Shown here: positions 49,331 to 58,816 of the stretch, piece by piece
Position numbering within the stretch: position 1 is the first letter of the stretch
Layout: every line of letters starts with the position of its first letter
Assembly: GCF_000938255.1 (NCBI RefSeq)
Contig: NZ_JYMR01000054.1
Span: forward strand, 60,015 to 124,014
Reading direction: 5' to 3'
DNA length: 64,000 nt
Source of the DNA: Bradyrhizobium sp. LTSP849
GTDB taxonomy: Bacteria; Pseudomonadota; Alphaproteobacteria; Rhizobiales; Xanthobacteraceae
The notes under the pieces: generated by a model
Told to the model about the DNA's origin: nothing
The model's database searches: none
Seen by the model: the letters and a program-made list of their open reading frames with translations, nothing else
Position numbers and translations under genes: made by a program

Positions 49331-51073
49331 TCAGGCAGCCCGCACCGTCTCCAGGAACTTGCCGACCTCAAGCTTGAGGCGATCGCTGTCGCCGGACAGC
49401 ATCTGCGCGGCGGACAGGACCTGCGAGGACGCAGATCCGGTCTCGCTTGCCCCGCGCTGCACGTCAGCGATATTGGACGACACCTGCTCGGTGCCCTGGG
49501 CGGCCTGTGCGACGTTGCGGGAGATTTCCTGCGTCGCGGCGCCCTGCTCCTCGACGGCGGCAGCAATGGTCGAGGAAATCTCCGACAATTTTGCGATGGT
49601 GTCGCTGATATCCCTGATGGCGCCGACCGAATATTCGGTGGCGGTCTGGATGCTGGCAATCTGCTGGCCGATCTCGCCAGTTGCCTTCGCGGTCTGTTCG
49701 GCCAGCGCCTTGACCTCGGAGGCGACCACGGCAAAGCCACGCCCCGCTTCGCCGGCGCGCGCCGCTTCGATCGTGGCGTTGAGTGCCAGCAGATTGGTCT
49801 GGCCCGCGATGGTGTTGATCAGCTCGACCACGTCGCCGATGCGCGTCGCCGCCTTGGACAATTCGCTGACGCGTTCGGTGGTGTTGCGGGCCTGGCCGAC
49901 TGCCTCGCTCGCCACGCGCGCCGACTCCTGTACCTGCCGGCTGATCTCGGTGATCGAGGACGACAACTCTTCCGTCGCCGACGCCACCGACTGCACGTTA
50001 GTGGAGGCCTCTTCCGAGGCCGCCGCAACGACGGTGGTAAGCGCCTTTGTGCGTTCCGCGGTGGAGGTCAGCGTCGTCGCAGATGCTTCGAGCTCGGTCG
50101 AGGCCGACGACACAGTGCCGACGATCTCGCCGACGGCGCCTTCAAAATTGTCGGCGAGCTTGCGCATGTCCGCCTTGCGCTGCTCGGTCGCGACCTGGTC
50201 CTGCCGCATCTTGGCGTCCGCTTCTGCGCGCGCCTTCTGCTCGGACACGACCTTGAATTTCTCGACGGCGCCGGCGACCTCGCCGACCTCGTCCTTGCGG
50301 CCGAGTCCCGGCAACACAACCGAGAAGTCGCCACCGGCAAGCTTCTCCATCGCCACCGTCAACGCCCGCATCGGTCGCGCGATGCTGAAGACGGAGAAGA
50401 TGCACGCACCGATCAGGACCATCGCGACCAGCACGCCGGTGATAAGCGACGTGCGCGCAACCGACCCTGCCTCCGCTTCCGCTGCGGCGCGAGTCTCGAC
50501 ACTCCTCTGCTTGGCAAAGTTGGTAATCTCGTTCGCTAGCTCGGAGATCTCTTCGTTGATCGGAGCTAGTGTTTCCTTGCGGATGCGGTCGACCTCGGCC
50601 ACCAGCTTTGCGAGCTGCGCCGACGCTTCGCCGTCCTTCTTCGCGTCGAGCGCGAGCTCCTGCTTGCGGATCGCCTCGATCTGCTGCTCTCCCTTCTGAA
50701 AGTTGCCGATCAGCACAGTCAGGCGATCGATCCGCTTGCGGTTCTCCGGCGACCGCGAGAGCTTCGCCATTTCATCCGAGAACTTCAGGGCCGCCGTCTG
50801 GCGGTCGTTGAAATAGGTTACGGCCTTCTGCATCTCGGCCGGCGAGGAGGAAGTCAGGATGTCACGAATGCCGATCTGCATCCCGCGGACCGACGCCTTC
50901 GCTTCCGCAGCGTTTTGCGCGATCGATTGCTGTCCAGATGCCCCATTGCTCAGCTTCTGGACCTCCACGTCACCGCTCATCTGGAGGAAGATCATCAGCG
51001 CGACGAGGCCGATGGTCAGTGCCGAGGTTATGGCGAGTTTGGTGCCAATTCGCAGATTCTGAATGAACATCAT
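49331..51073 (-). CDS. Methyl-accepting chemotaxis protein (third of three)
   Basis: 580 aa starting MMFIQNLRIGTKL (ATG 51073 or 51070). TM1 is about 13-31. The periplasmic helical domain is about 32-205, with GIRDILTSSSPAEM. TM2 is about 208-230 (SLITGVLVAMVLIGACIFSVF), then HAMP and the signalling domain with INTIAGQTNLLALNATIEAA. The C-terminus FLETVRAA lacks a CheR docking tail. It shares most of its cytosolic half with the other two receptors, whereas the sensors differ. This supports duplication followed by sensor replacement. Confidence 0.9.
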   Translation of the reverse strand: MMFIQNLRIGTKLAITSALTIGLVALMIFLQMSGDVEVQKLSNGASGQQSIAQNAAEAKASVRGMQIGIRDILTSSSPAEMQKAVTYFNDRQTAALKFSDEMAKLSRSPENRKRIDRLTVLIGNFQKGEQQIEAIRKQELALDAKKDGEASAQLAKLVAEVDRIRKETLAPINEEISELANEITNFAKQRSVETRAAAEAEAGSVARTSLITGVLVAMVLIGACIFSVFSIARPMRALTVAMEKLAGGDFSVVLPGLGRKDEVGEVAGAVEKFKVVSEQKARAEADAKMRQDQVATEQRKADMRKLADNFEGAVGEIVGTVSSASTELEASATTLTSTAERTKALTTVVAAASEEASTNVQSVASATEELSSSITEISRQVQESARVASEAVGQARNTTERVSELSKAATRIGDVVELINTIAGQTNLLALNATIEAARAGEAGRGFAVVASEVKALAEQTAKATGEIGQQIASIQTATEYSVGAIRDISDTIAKLSEISSTIAAAVEEQGAATQEISRNVAQAAQGTEQVSSNIADVQRGASETGSASSQVLSAAQMLSGDSDRLKLEVGKFLETVRAA

Positions 51074-51303
51074 CGAAGTATTTCCCAGGATACGAATTGG
51101 CGCGGCGAAGCGCGTAAACGGCCTAGGCAGGCTAACCGGCAGGTTCGTCGTTAACGTTAAGTATCGAGGCTGCGGCCTGGGTAGAAGTACGGGGAACGCG
51201 GCTCAAATCACGTGAATTGCACACTCTTCACGAGCAGCAGAGCGATGGCTCGCGAATTTGCAGTTGTCCCATTCGTTAACGTCGCGCGCCACCGACAGCC
51301 GCG

Positions 51304-51537
51304 TCAGCGCACAGTCTCGCCGACGAGGCTGATGCGAAACACCGGCTCCTTGTTCTCGTCGAGCAGCTCCATGCTCCACTTGGCGTTGGGCTTCAAATTG
51401 CGCGCGATGCTGCCGAGCAAATTGGCGCACACCTCCCCCATCTCGGTCCAGGCGGCGGCGCGATCCTCGAACTCGTATGGCTGATCGGCGGCGCCGGAAT
51501 AGCGGCCGGTGCTGATGCGGAAGAAATAGAGCGACAT
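51304..51537 (-). CDS. DUF6894-like small protein
   Basis: 77 aa from ATG 51537 (MSLYFFRISTGRY). This size and plan, with an N-terminal MxxYFF strand, the FEDRAAAWTEMGEVCANLL helix, then WSMELLDENKEPVFRISLV, fits the rhizobial DUF6894-type family. Function unknown. The frame to 51603 adds residues without coding character. It is separated from the chemoreceptors by about 230 bases of intergenic DNA with no gene. Confidence 0.65.
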   Translation of the reverse strand: MSLYFFRISTGRYSGAADQPYEFEDRAAAWTEMGEVCANLLGSIARNLKPNAKWSMELLDENKEPVFRISLVGETVR

Positions 51538-51704
51538 CGTTGAACCCTTGTGCAGAGCCGCCCCCCCGGCCGTCACGCAGGCTGGAGCGCCAGTCGCTAC
51601 CAAGGCATGAAAGCCGCCGTCCGTATGACTACGGCGCGGCGGCTCGATCGCTGATGGATGTTGTCAGCAACGCACGTGCAGGTGGTCGCGCGCGCAGGCC
51701 AAAA

Positions 51705-52313
51705 TCACTCGGTCGAGCGGCGCAGCTCGAGCGGGCCTTCGTTCTTCGAATCGGATTTGGGCTCGGACTTCGCTTCCGATTTCACCGGCTCGATTCGGCT
51801 GCTCTCGACACGCGGCGTCTCGACGCGCGCGGCGACCTCGGTGCTCGATGCGTTGACCGAACCGGTCTGCTCGGAGCTGCGCAGCGAGCGCGGCCGCGCC
51901 ACGGCGCGCGCCATCAGCATCTGGTTGCCACCCTGATGGTGGAACTCGCAATAGGCGAAGCTCATGCCCGACACCGAGCCGCGGAAGCTGCGCTCGTCGG
52001 TCTTTTCCAGGTTGAAACAGGGCTCGAACGGAATGCCCTTGATCGAGGCGCAGACGTTCTGGCCGCGGATCTGGAGCGTGTTGCCGGGCAGCCGAAGATG
52101 GCGCACCGGACCCGCGCCGGAGAACTGCACCGCGCCGGCGGCGCCAAGATCGTCGAGGATGCGGCCTGCGCCGCGGGTGCCGTCGAAACACGTGAAGGCG
52201 AATACCTTGCCGGCAACGAAGCGGCGCGCCTCCTCGGCGTTCATGCTTCCGGCAATGGCCGGCGCAAACGTCACGACAGCCGTGACAGCCCCCAACACAA
52301 TACGCGCAAGCAT
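51705..52313 (-). CDS. Exported hypothetical protein
   Basis: 202 aa from ATG 52313 (MLARIVLGAVTAVV); a TTG at 52319 is possible. A signal peptide ends at APAIAGS. The middle (about 25-125) has four Cys, in FTCFDGTRGAG, VCASIKG, PCFNLEK and AYCEFHH, likely forming two disulfides in the periplasm. The last 60 residues are low-complexity Glu/Ser/Lys-rich. Related rhizobial proteins have no known function. Confidence 0.65.
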   Translation of the reverse strand: MLARIVLGAVTAVVTFAPAIAGSMNAEEARRFVAGKVFAFTCFDGTRGAGRILDDLGAAGAVQFSGAGPVRHLRLPGNTLQIRGQNVCASIKGIPFEPCFNLEKTDERSFRGSVSGMSFAYCEFHHQGGNQMLMARAVARPRSLRSSEQTGSVNASSTEVAARVETPRVESSRIEPVKSEAKSEPKSDSKNEGPLELRRSTE

Positions 52314-52426
52314 GCTCAACTCCGAACTAACCCCCGCAGCGGGCGATGCCGTATCTCTTTACCCGCTGCTTACCATACTAACCAAGGCAACATTGAAGCA
52401 GCTTGGTTGGTAAAGTCTGAACGTCG

Positions 52427-53413
52427 TTAGACAATTTTTACCACGATGCGGCCGCGGACCTGGCCGGCCAGAATTTTCGCGCCCCATTCCGGAACTTCGT
52501 CGAGCGGAATTTCCGTAGTTATTTCAGATAGTTTTGACCGATCCAGGTCAGACGCCAGACGCTGCCATGCGGCTTTTCGTGGCTCAATCGGGCACATCAC
52601 GGAATCGATGCCGAGAAGGCACACCCCCCGCAAAATAAACGGCGCAACCGAGGACGGCAGATCCATGCCAGCCGCGAGACCGCAGGCGGCGATCGCCCCG
52701 GCATACTTCGTCATCGACAGCAGGTTGGCGAGCGTGGTCGAGCCGACGCTGTCGACGCCGCCGGCCCAGCGTTCCTTGGCCAGGGGCTTTCCCGCCGCCG
52801 ACAATTCGTTGCGGTCAATCACCTCAGCGGCGCCGAGCTGCTTGAGATAGTCCGCTTCGGACGCACGGCCGGTCGAGGCAATGACGTGATAGCCGAGCCA
52901 GGACAGCACCGCGGTCGCGACCGAGCCCACGCCGCCGGCCGCGCCTGTCACCACCACGGGGCCGCTCTTCGGCGAGACGCCGTGCTTCTCCAGCGCCAGC
53001 ACCGAGAGCATCGCGGTGAAGCCGGCGGTGCCGATCGCCATGGCATCGCGCGCCGAGAGGCCCTGCGGCAAGGCGACCAGCCAGTCGCCCTTCACCCGCG
53101 CCTTCTCGGCATAGGCGCCGAGATGCGTCTCGCCCATGCCCCAGCCGGTGCAGACGACCTTATCGCCCGCCTTCCACGCTGGATGTGAAGACTGCTCGAC
53201 GGTGCCGGCAAAGTCGATGCCCGCGATCATCGGGAAACGGCGCACCACCGGTGCCTTGCCGGTGAGCGCGAGGCCATCCTTGTAGTTCAGTGTCGACCAT
53301 TCCACCCGGACCGTGACGTCGCCTTCCATCAGCTCGGCTTCGTCGAACTGCGTGAGCGCGACAGTGGTGCCCTTGTCCGCCTTGTCGATCCGGATCGCCT
53401 TGAATGTGGCCAC
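52427..53413 (-). CDS. acuI: Acrylyl-CoA reductase-like NADPH oxidoreductase (AcuI/YhdH family)
   Basis: 328 aa medium-chain reductase. YhdH/AcuI marks: FKAIRIDK, VEWSTLNYKDGLALTG, AGIDFAGTVE, GWGMGETHLGAYAEKARVK, the Rossmann loop VVVTGAAGGVGS, and CGLAAGMDLPSSVAPFILRG, with LLGIDSVMCP near the end. AcuI reduces acrylyl-CoA to propionyl-CoA in the breakdown of DMSP or 3-hydroxypropionate. The family has broad quinone/enoyl substrates, so the exact one is inferred. Followed on the same strand by an MFS gene. Confidence 0.85.
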   Translation of the reverse strand: MATFKAIRIDKADKGTTVALTQFDEAELMEGDVTVRVEWSTLNYKDGLALTGKAPVVRRFPMIAGIDFAGTVEQSSHPAWKAGDKVVCTGWGMGETHLGAYAEKARVKGDWLVALPQGLSARDAMAIGTAGFTAMLSVLALEKHGVSPKSGPVVVTGAAGGVGSVATAVLSWLGYHVIASTGRASEADYLKQLGAAEVIDRNELSAAGKPLAKERWAGGVDSVGSTTLANLLSMTKYAGAIAACGLAAGMDLPSSVAPFILRGVCLLGIDSVMCPIEPRKAAWQRLASDLDRSKLSEITTEIPLDEVPEWGAKILAGQVRGRIVVKIV

Positions 53414-53453
53414 AGCAAAACTCCCTGACTTGTTTCAGGCGATGTTTAGCCGA

Positions 53454-54707
53454 TCAGACGGGCTGCGCAACCGCCCGGGGAGCCGGTTTCTCTACGATCG
53501 GAAGATTGATCAGCGCCGAGAGCACGCCGAACAGGATCGAGAGCCACCAGATCGGCGTGTAGGAACCGAAGCGCTCGAACACGATGCCGCCGAGCCAGAC
53601 GCCGAGGAAGCCGCCGACCTGATGGCTGACGAAGGCAAAGCCATAAAGCGTTGCGAACCAGCGCGTGCCGAACATCAGCGCCACCAGCGCCGAGGTCGGC
53701 GGCACCGTCGACAGCCAGGTCAGGCCGGAGATTGCGCCGAACGCGATCGCCGAGAACGGCGTGATCGGGAACGAGATGAACGCGAGCGTCGCGAGCGCGC
53801 GGGTGAAATAGATCGCCGAGAGAATGTAGCGCTTCGGCAGCGAGTTCTGGAGATAGCCGACGCTCAGCGACCCCATGATGTTGAACAGGCCGATCGCCGC
53901 GATCACCCAGCCGCCGGTTTGCGTCGAGATGCCGCGATCGACCAGGAACGCCGGAAGATGCACGGTGATGAAGGCAAGCTGGAAGCCGCAGGTGAAGAAG
54001 CCGAGCACCAGCAGCACGTAGGAGCGATGGCCGAAGGCTTCTGAGAGCGCCTTGGTGAAGGACTGCTCATCAGCGGGCGCGGTGCTGGCGGTGCTTGCGA
54101 CCGGCGGCGTCGAGAGCGCCAGCGCCAGCGGGATAATCAGGAGCATCAGGAAGCCGAACACGGTGAGCGCCTGCTGCCAGCCGAAATTGTCGATCAGCGC
54201 CACGCCGATCGGCGCGAACAGGAACTGTCCGAACGAGCCCGCCGCGGTGCCGGCGCCGAGCGCAAGGCCGCGCTTCTCAGCCGGCAGCAGCTTGGTGAAG
54301 GCCGACAGCACCAGATTGAACGAGCAGCCGGCGAGGCCGAAGCCGACCATCACGCCGGCGCCGAGATTGAGCGACAGCGGCGTCGACGAATAGCGCATCA
54401 GCAAAAGGCCGCCGGCATAGAGCAGCGCGCCGACGCACATCACCCGGAACAGGCCGAAGCGATCGGCGATCGCGCCGGCGAGCGGCTGACCCAATCCCCA
54501 CAGCAGATTCTGCACGGCGATCGCGAGGCCAAACACGTCGCGGCCCCAGGCGAACTCGTGGCTCATCGGCTGCACGAAGAAGCCGAGCGCCGAGCGCGGG
54601 CCGAAGCCGAGCATGCCGATCGCGCAGCCGCAGAGGATGATGACGGCCGGGGTCCGCCAGTTGGACGAACGTGAGACCGGACCGAGCTCGCCCGCTTGTG
54701 TCGACAT
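53454..54707 (-). CDS. MFS transporter
   Basis: 417 aa from ATG 54707 (MSTQAGELG) with GGAGGAAC upstream. About 12 transmembrane segments. A GWGQPLAGAIADRFG-type loop 2/3 motif (here WGLGQPLAGAIADRFG) and a paired C-terminal half (SHQVGGFLGVWLGG) define a sugar/organic-acid-type facilitator. It is most similar in layout to oxalate/formate antiporter-like MFS (OFA) proteins. The substrate is unknown. It is divergent from nadA, with 341 bases between, so it may share regulation by chance only. Confidence 0.85.
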   Translation of the reverse strand: MSTQAGELGPVSRSSNWRTPAVIILCGCAIGMLGFGPRSALGFFVQPMSHEFAWGRDVFGLAIAVQNLLWGLGQPLAGAIADRFGLFRVMCVGALLYAGGLLLMRYSSTPLSLNLGAGVMVGFGLAGCSFNLVLSAFTKLLPAEKRGLALGAGTAAGSFGQFLFAPIGVALIDNFGWQQALTVFGFLMLLIIPLALALSTPPVASTASTAPADEQSFTKALSEAFGHRSYVLLVLGFFTCGFQLAFITVHLPAFLVDRGISTQTGGWVIAAIGLFNIMGSLSVGYLQNSLPKRYILSAIYFTRALATLAFISFPITPFSAIAFGAISGLTWLSTVPPTSALVALMFGTRWFATLYGFAFVSHQVGGFLGVWLGGIVFERFGSYTPIWWLSILFGVLSALINLPIVEKPAPRAVAQPV

Positions 54708-54934
54708 GGTGTTCCTCCTCGGCCGTTGGCGGATCCGCAAACAGGTAACCGCTGGTCAGCCGTTTAATGCAAGTGCATGAAAATCCCAAGTCGAAAATGA
54801 TTGCGTCCTACGAAGAGCTGCCAGGGGAGCATTGCGTTTCACCGGGGGCCTCGCCGAACGCGCGAGGGGGCGACTTAACGAGAATGTGTGGGACGAGACC
54901 TAGCGGCTCCCAGGAAGGCATGTTATCTTTGATT

Positions 54935-54949
54935 TACTCAGATTGAGCA
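54935..54949. promoter_or_regulatory. Candidate NadQ operator, distal
   Basis: TACTCA-GAT-TGAGCA, with arms that match as an inverted repeat except for one base. It lies about 100 bases upstream of nadA. Together with the stronger site at 55007-55025 it forms a pair with centres about 74 bases apart, suited to looping or cooperative repression. Confidence 0.5.
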
Positions 54950-55006
54950 TATTAGAGCGACGACGGAATGTGCCCGGCTTCTCGGCCGGATTTCTCGGGC
55001 TCTATA

Positions 55007-55025
55007 TATACTCATATTGAGTATA
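55007..55025. promoter_or_regulatory. Candidate NadQ operator, proximal to nadA
   Basis: TATACTCA-TAT-TGAGTATA is a perfect palindrome with 8-base arms and a 3-base spacer, ending 23 bases before the nadA start. It matches the plan expected for a dimeric repressor of the nadABC promoter, and the likely regulator is encoded in this window at 41392-42357. Binding has to be tested. Confidence 0.65.
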
Positions 55026-55048
55026 ATTCACATGCACGGGAGGCTTCG

Positions 55049-56152
55049 ATGCCGATCACTGGAATTTACGGGCCCGATGACTTTACCAACCGGCCGCAGG
55101 CCCAAACCGCCCGCACCCACGTCATGCCTGCGCGAACAGGGGCCGCGCTGCCGATGCCCTCGCTGGAATGGACGCCCGAGGTCGAGCAGGCCACCGCGCA
55201 CCTCTATGAGCGCGTCAAGCACGTGATCCCGCCGATCGAGTGGCCGCTGATGGCACCGACCATCAAGGCGATCAACGAGCTCAAGCGCGCGCGCAACGCC
55301 GTGATCCTCGCTCACAACTACCAGACGCCGGAAATCTTTCACTGCGTCGCCGACATTGGCGGCGACTCGCTCCAGCTCGCGGTCGAGGCGACCAAGGTGA
55401 AGGCCGACATCATCGTGCAGTGTGGCGTGCACTTCATGGCGGAGACCTCGAAGCTGCTCAACCCGGACAAGACAGTGCTGATCCCGGACCAGCGCGCCGG
55501 CTGCTCGCTCGCGGCCAGCATCACGGGCGCGGATGTGCGCCTGCTCCGCGAGAAATTTCCAGGCGTGCCTGTCGTCGCCTATGTCAACACATCCGCGGAA
55601 GTTAAGGCCGAGGTCGACATCTGCTGCACCTCGTCTAACGCGGTGCAGGTGGTCGAGAGCCTGAATGCGCCAAGCGTGATCTTCCTGCCCGACCGTTATC
55701 TCGCAAGCTACGTGGCCTCGAAGACCGATGTGAAGATCATCGCCTGGAAGGGCGCCTGCGAGGTGCACGAGCGCTTCACCGGTGACGAGCTGCGCAGCCT
55801 TCGCGAGGCCGATCCGTCCGTGCAGATCATCGCGCATCCGGAATGCCCGCCGGATGTGCTGGCGGAAGCCGACTTCACGGGTTCGACCGCACACATGATC
55901 AACTGGGTGCGGGCGAAAAGACCAAAGCGCCTTGTGATGATCACGGAATGCTCGATGGCCGACAATGTGCACGCCGAGCTTCCCGACGTTGAGATGTTGC
56001 GTCCCTGCAATCTCTGCCCGCACATGAAGCGCATCACGCTCGCCAACATCTTGGAGAGCCTGCTGACGCTTGGCGAGGAAGTGACGATCGAGCCCGAGCT
56101 TGCGGTGCGCGCGCGGCGATCGGTCGAGCGGATGATCAATCTGAAGAACTGA
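55049..56152 (+). CDS. nadA: Quinolinate synthase A
   Basis: 367 aa from ATG 55049 with ACGGGAGG just upstream. It condenses iminoaspartate with dihydroxyacetone phosphate to quinolinate using a 4Fe-4S cluster. Marks: ILAHNYQTPEI, QCGVHFMAETSKLLNP, PDQRAGCSLA (first cluster Cys), YVNTSAEVKAEVDICCTSSNA (the catalytic domain repeats), and PCNLCPHMKRITL (last cluster Cys). First gene of the nadABC operon, preceded by the putative NadQ operators. The frame from 54968 lies within the leader. Confidence 0.95.
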   Translation: MPITGIYGPDDFTNRPQAQTARTHVMPARTGAALPMPSLEWTPEVEQATAHLYERVKHVIPPIEWPLMAPTIKAINELKRARNAVILAHNYQTPEIFHCVADIGGDSLQLAVEATKVKADIIVQCGVHFMAETSKLLNPDKTVLIPDQRAGCSLAASITGADVRLLREKFPGVPVVAYVNTSAEVKAEVDICCTSSNAVQVVESLNAPSVIFLPDRYLASYVASKTDVKIIAWKGACEVHERFTGDELRSLREADPSVQIIAHPECPPDVLAEADFTGSTAHMINWVRAKRPKRLVMITECSMADNVHAELPDVEMLRPCNLCPHMKRITLANILESLLTLGEEVTIEPELAVRARRSVERMINLKN

Positions 56153-56161
56153 GATAGAGCC

Positions 56162-57769
56162 ATGACAAACAACATCCACAACCTCACCCGCAGCACCGAC
56201 GACGTCGTCATCGTTGGCGGCGGGCTTGCCGGACTGTTTTGCGCACTCAAACTCGCGCCGCGGCCGGTGACGCTGATCTCGGCGGCGCCGCTCGGTCAGG
56301 GCGCATCATCAGCATGGGCGCAAGGCGGCATCGCAGCCGCCGTGGCCGAGGGCGATAGCCCAGAGGCACATGCCGCGGACACCATCGCGGTCGGCGGCGG
56401 CCTCGTCGACGAAGCAGTCGCGCTCGGGATCGCGCGCGAGGCCGCACCGCGGATCCATGATCTGCTGGCTTATGGCGTTCCATTCGACCGCGATCTCGAA
56501 GGCCGGCTCGCTGTGGGGCGAGAGGCCGCGCATTCGGCGCGACGCATCGTGCATGTGCGTGGCGACGGCGCGGGCGCGGCCATCATCGCAGCGCTGGGCG
56601 ACGCCGTACGCCGCACACCATCGATTCGCCTGATCGAAGGCTTTGTCGCCGAAGCGCTGTTGACCGAGGACGGCGCCGTCAGCGGCCTGCAATTGCGTGA
56701 GGCCGGCAACTTTGCAGCGAGGCCTATGATGATTGCCTCGCGCGCGGTGGTGCTCGCCACCGGCGGCATCGGCCATCTCTATGGCGTCACCACCAACCCG
56801 GTCGAGGCGAGCGGGTCGGGCCTTGCGATCGCGGCCCGCGCCGGCGCTGTGATTGCCGATCCCGAATTCGTTCAGTTCCACCCGACCGCCATCATGGCCG
56901 GCCGCGATCCGGCGCCGCTTGCAACCGAAGCGTTGCGCGGCGAAGGCGCGACGCTGATCAACGGCAATGGTGACCGCTTCATGGCGGCGCTCCATCCGCT
57001 CGCCGAGCTCGCACCGCGCGACATCGTGGCCCGCGGCGTGTTCGCGGAGATTGCGGCCGGGCGCGGCGCATTCCTCGATGCGCGCGAAGCGCTGGGTGCG
57101 CGCTTCGCCGACACATTCCCGACCGTGCATGCGAGCTGCATCGCTGCCGGCATCGATCCGGCCAAGCAGGCAATCCCGATCGCACCGGCCGCGCACTATC
57201 ACATGGGCGGCATCGCGGTGGACGAGCACGGCCGCAGCTCGATCGACGGGCTCTGGGCCGGCGGTGAAGTGTCGTCCACCGGCGCGCACGGCGCCAACCG
57301 GCTCGCCTCGAATTCGCTGCTCGAGGCCGTGGTCTATGCCGCGCGCATCGCCGACGACATCGCGGGCCGCGCCATCCCCTCGCCTGCCCGGCTCCCTGAT
57401 GCGCTGGTGACGACACGCGGCGGCGCACCGGACGCAGCTAGCGTGAAGCAGCTGCGGACGATGATGAGCGCGTGTGTCGGCGTGATCCGCAACAGTGACG
57501 AGCTCGCGGAGGCGGCGCACAGCTTTGCCGCGCTCGAGCGCGAGGCGGCCAGCATCGCACTGCGCAACATGGCGGCATCGGCACTGCTCGTGGCCGCCTC
57601 CGCCTGGAGTCGGCGCGAGAGCCGCGGCGCGCATTTCCGCTCCGACCATCCGGCGGAGATCCCCGCGCTGGCGCAGCGAACCACGACCACGCTCGCGGCG
57701 GCGCGCGAGGTGGCAGAGAGCCTAACCGAACATCTCGTGCCGCGCATCGCGCAACCCATGATCGCCTGA
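56162..57769 (+). CDS. nadB: L-aspartate oxidase
   Basis: 535 aa. It oxidises L-aspartate to iminoaspartate, the substrate for NadA, with FAD. DVVIVGGGLAGLFCALKLA is the FAD-binding start. SSAWAQGGIAAAV and the substrate-domain motif HYHMGGIAVDEHGRSSIDGLWAGGEV (in two parts) follow, then GAHGANRLASNSLLEAVV. The C-terminal helical domain is complete. The gene lies 9 bases after nadA and 12 before nadC. Confidence 0.95.
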   Translation: MTNNIHNLTRSTDDVVIVGGGLAGLFCALKLAPRPVTLISAAPLGQGASSAWAQGGIAAAVAEGDSPEAHAADTIAVGGGLVDEAVALGIAREAAPRIHDLLAYGVPFDRDLEGRLAVGREAAHSARRIVHVRGDGAGAAIIAALGDAVRRTPSIRLIEGFVAEALLTEDGAVSGLQLREAGNFAARPMMIASRAVVLATGGIGHLYGVTTNPVEASGSGLAIAARAGAVIADPEFVQFHPTAIMAGRDPAPLATEALRGEGATLINGNGDRFMAALHPLAELAPRDIVARGVFAEIAAGRGAFLDAREALGARFADTFPTVHASCIAAGIDPAKQAIPIAPAAHYHMGGIAVDEHGRSSIDGLWAGGEVSSTGAHGANRLASNSLLEAVVYAARIADDIAGRAIPSPARLPDALVTTRGGAPDAASVKQLRTMMSACVGVIRNSDELAEAAHSFAALEREAASIALRNMAASALLVAASAWSRRESRGAHFRSDHPAEIPALAQRTTTTLAAAREVAESLTEHLVPRIAQPMIA

Positions 57770-57781
57770 AGGAAGCCAGCC

Positions 57782-58660
57782 ATGATAACCCCGACCTCAC
57801 TGCTCAATCCCGACGCCTTCCTCTCCCCGCTTGCCATCGACGAAGCCGTGCACCGAGCGCTCGACGAGGATCTCGGCCGCGCCGGCGACATCACCTCGCT
57901 CGCGACGATCCCGGAGGCAACCAAGGCGCAGGCCATCCTCGTCGCGCGTCAGCCCGGTGTGATTGCCGGATTACCGCTGGCGCTGGCGACGCTGCAAAAA
58001 CTGTCGCCCGACATCGAGGTCCGCGCGCATGTCCGCGACGCCGCGCGGGTCGCCCGCGGCCAGCACGTGCTGACGATCTCCGGTCCCGCGCGCGCCATCC
58101 TCACGGCGGAGCGGACCGCGCTGAATTTCGTCGGCCGGCTGTCGGGCATCGCGACGCTCACGGCCGACTACGTCCGCCAGACCGAAGGCACGAAAATGCG
58201 CATCTGCTGCACGCGGAAAACCACACCGGGATTGCGGGCGCTGGAGAAATACGCCGTGCGCTGCGGCGGCGGCTTCAACCATCGCTTCGGTCTCGACGAT
58301 GCGATACTGATCAAGGACAACCACATCGCGGTCGCCGGCGGCATCCGGGCCGTGCTGGAGCGCGCCCGCGCCCATGCCGGTCATCTCGTCAAGATCGAGA
58401 TCGAGGTGGATACGCTTTCGCAATTGCGCGAGGTGCTCGACAGCGGACTGGCCGAAGCCGTGCTGCTCGACAACATGGATATCGCAACGTTGCGCGAGGC
58501 GGTGAGGCTCAGCGAGGGCCGCGTCGCGTTGGAAGCCTCCGGCGGCGTCACGCTGGAGTCGATCGCCGTGATCGCGGCGACCGGCGTCGACTACGTCTCA
58601 TCCGGCGCGCTGACACATTCGGCCCCGAATTTCGACTGCGCGCTGGATATCGAGGCGTGA
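57782..58660 (+). CDS. nadC: Nicotinate-nucleotide pyrophosphorylase (quinolinate phosphoribosyltransferase)
   Basis: 292 aa. It converts quinolinate and PRPP to nicotinate mononucleotide and CO2. EDLGRAGDITSLATIP at the N-terminus, RTALNFVGRLSGIATLT, then CCTRKTTPGLRALEKYAVRCGGG and NHRFGLDDAILIKDNH are the family's substrate-binding signature. LEASGGVTLESI and DYVSSGALTHSAP close the barrel. It completes the aspartate route to NAD in this operon. A family A repeat follows it. Confidence 0.95.
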   Translation: MITPTSLLNPDAFLSPLAIDEAVHRALDEDLGRAGDITSLATIPEATKAQAILVARQPGVIAGLPLALATLQKLSPDIEVRAHVRDAARVARGQHVLTISGPARAILTAERTALNFVGRLSGIATLTADYVRQTEGTKMRICCTRKTTPGLRALEKYAVRCGGGFNHRFGLDDAILIKDNHIAVAGGIRAVLERARAHAGHLVKIEIEVDTLSQLREVLDSGLAEAVLLDNMDIATLREAVRLSEGRVALEASGGVTLESIAVIAATGVDYVSSGALTHSAPNFDCALDIEA

Positions 58661-58671
58661 GCTGGTCTTCT

Positions 58672-58807
58672 CCCTCTCCCCGTTCTTACGGGGAGAGGTT
58701 GGGGTGAGGGGCCTCTCTCCACGCGTGAGACTGTCGAGGGACCTGTACCCCCTCACCCGAATTCGATCTGCGATCGAATTCGACCTCTCCCCGCAAGCGG
58801 GGCGAGG
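58672..58807. repeat. Palindromic repeat family A, copy 2
   Basis: Starts CCCTCTCCCCGTTCTTACGGGG and ends CCTCTCCCCGCAAGCGGGGC, with a GTGAGG-type inner stem as in copy 1. It contains a further palindrome, CGAATTCGATC (58758-58768) and GATCGAATTCG (58772-58782). It lies between the nadC stop and the SleB-type gene, whose end it nearly touches. Confidence 0.8.
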
Positions 58808-58816
58808 TGAAGTAAA

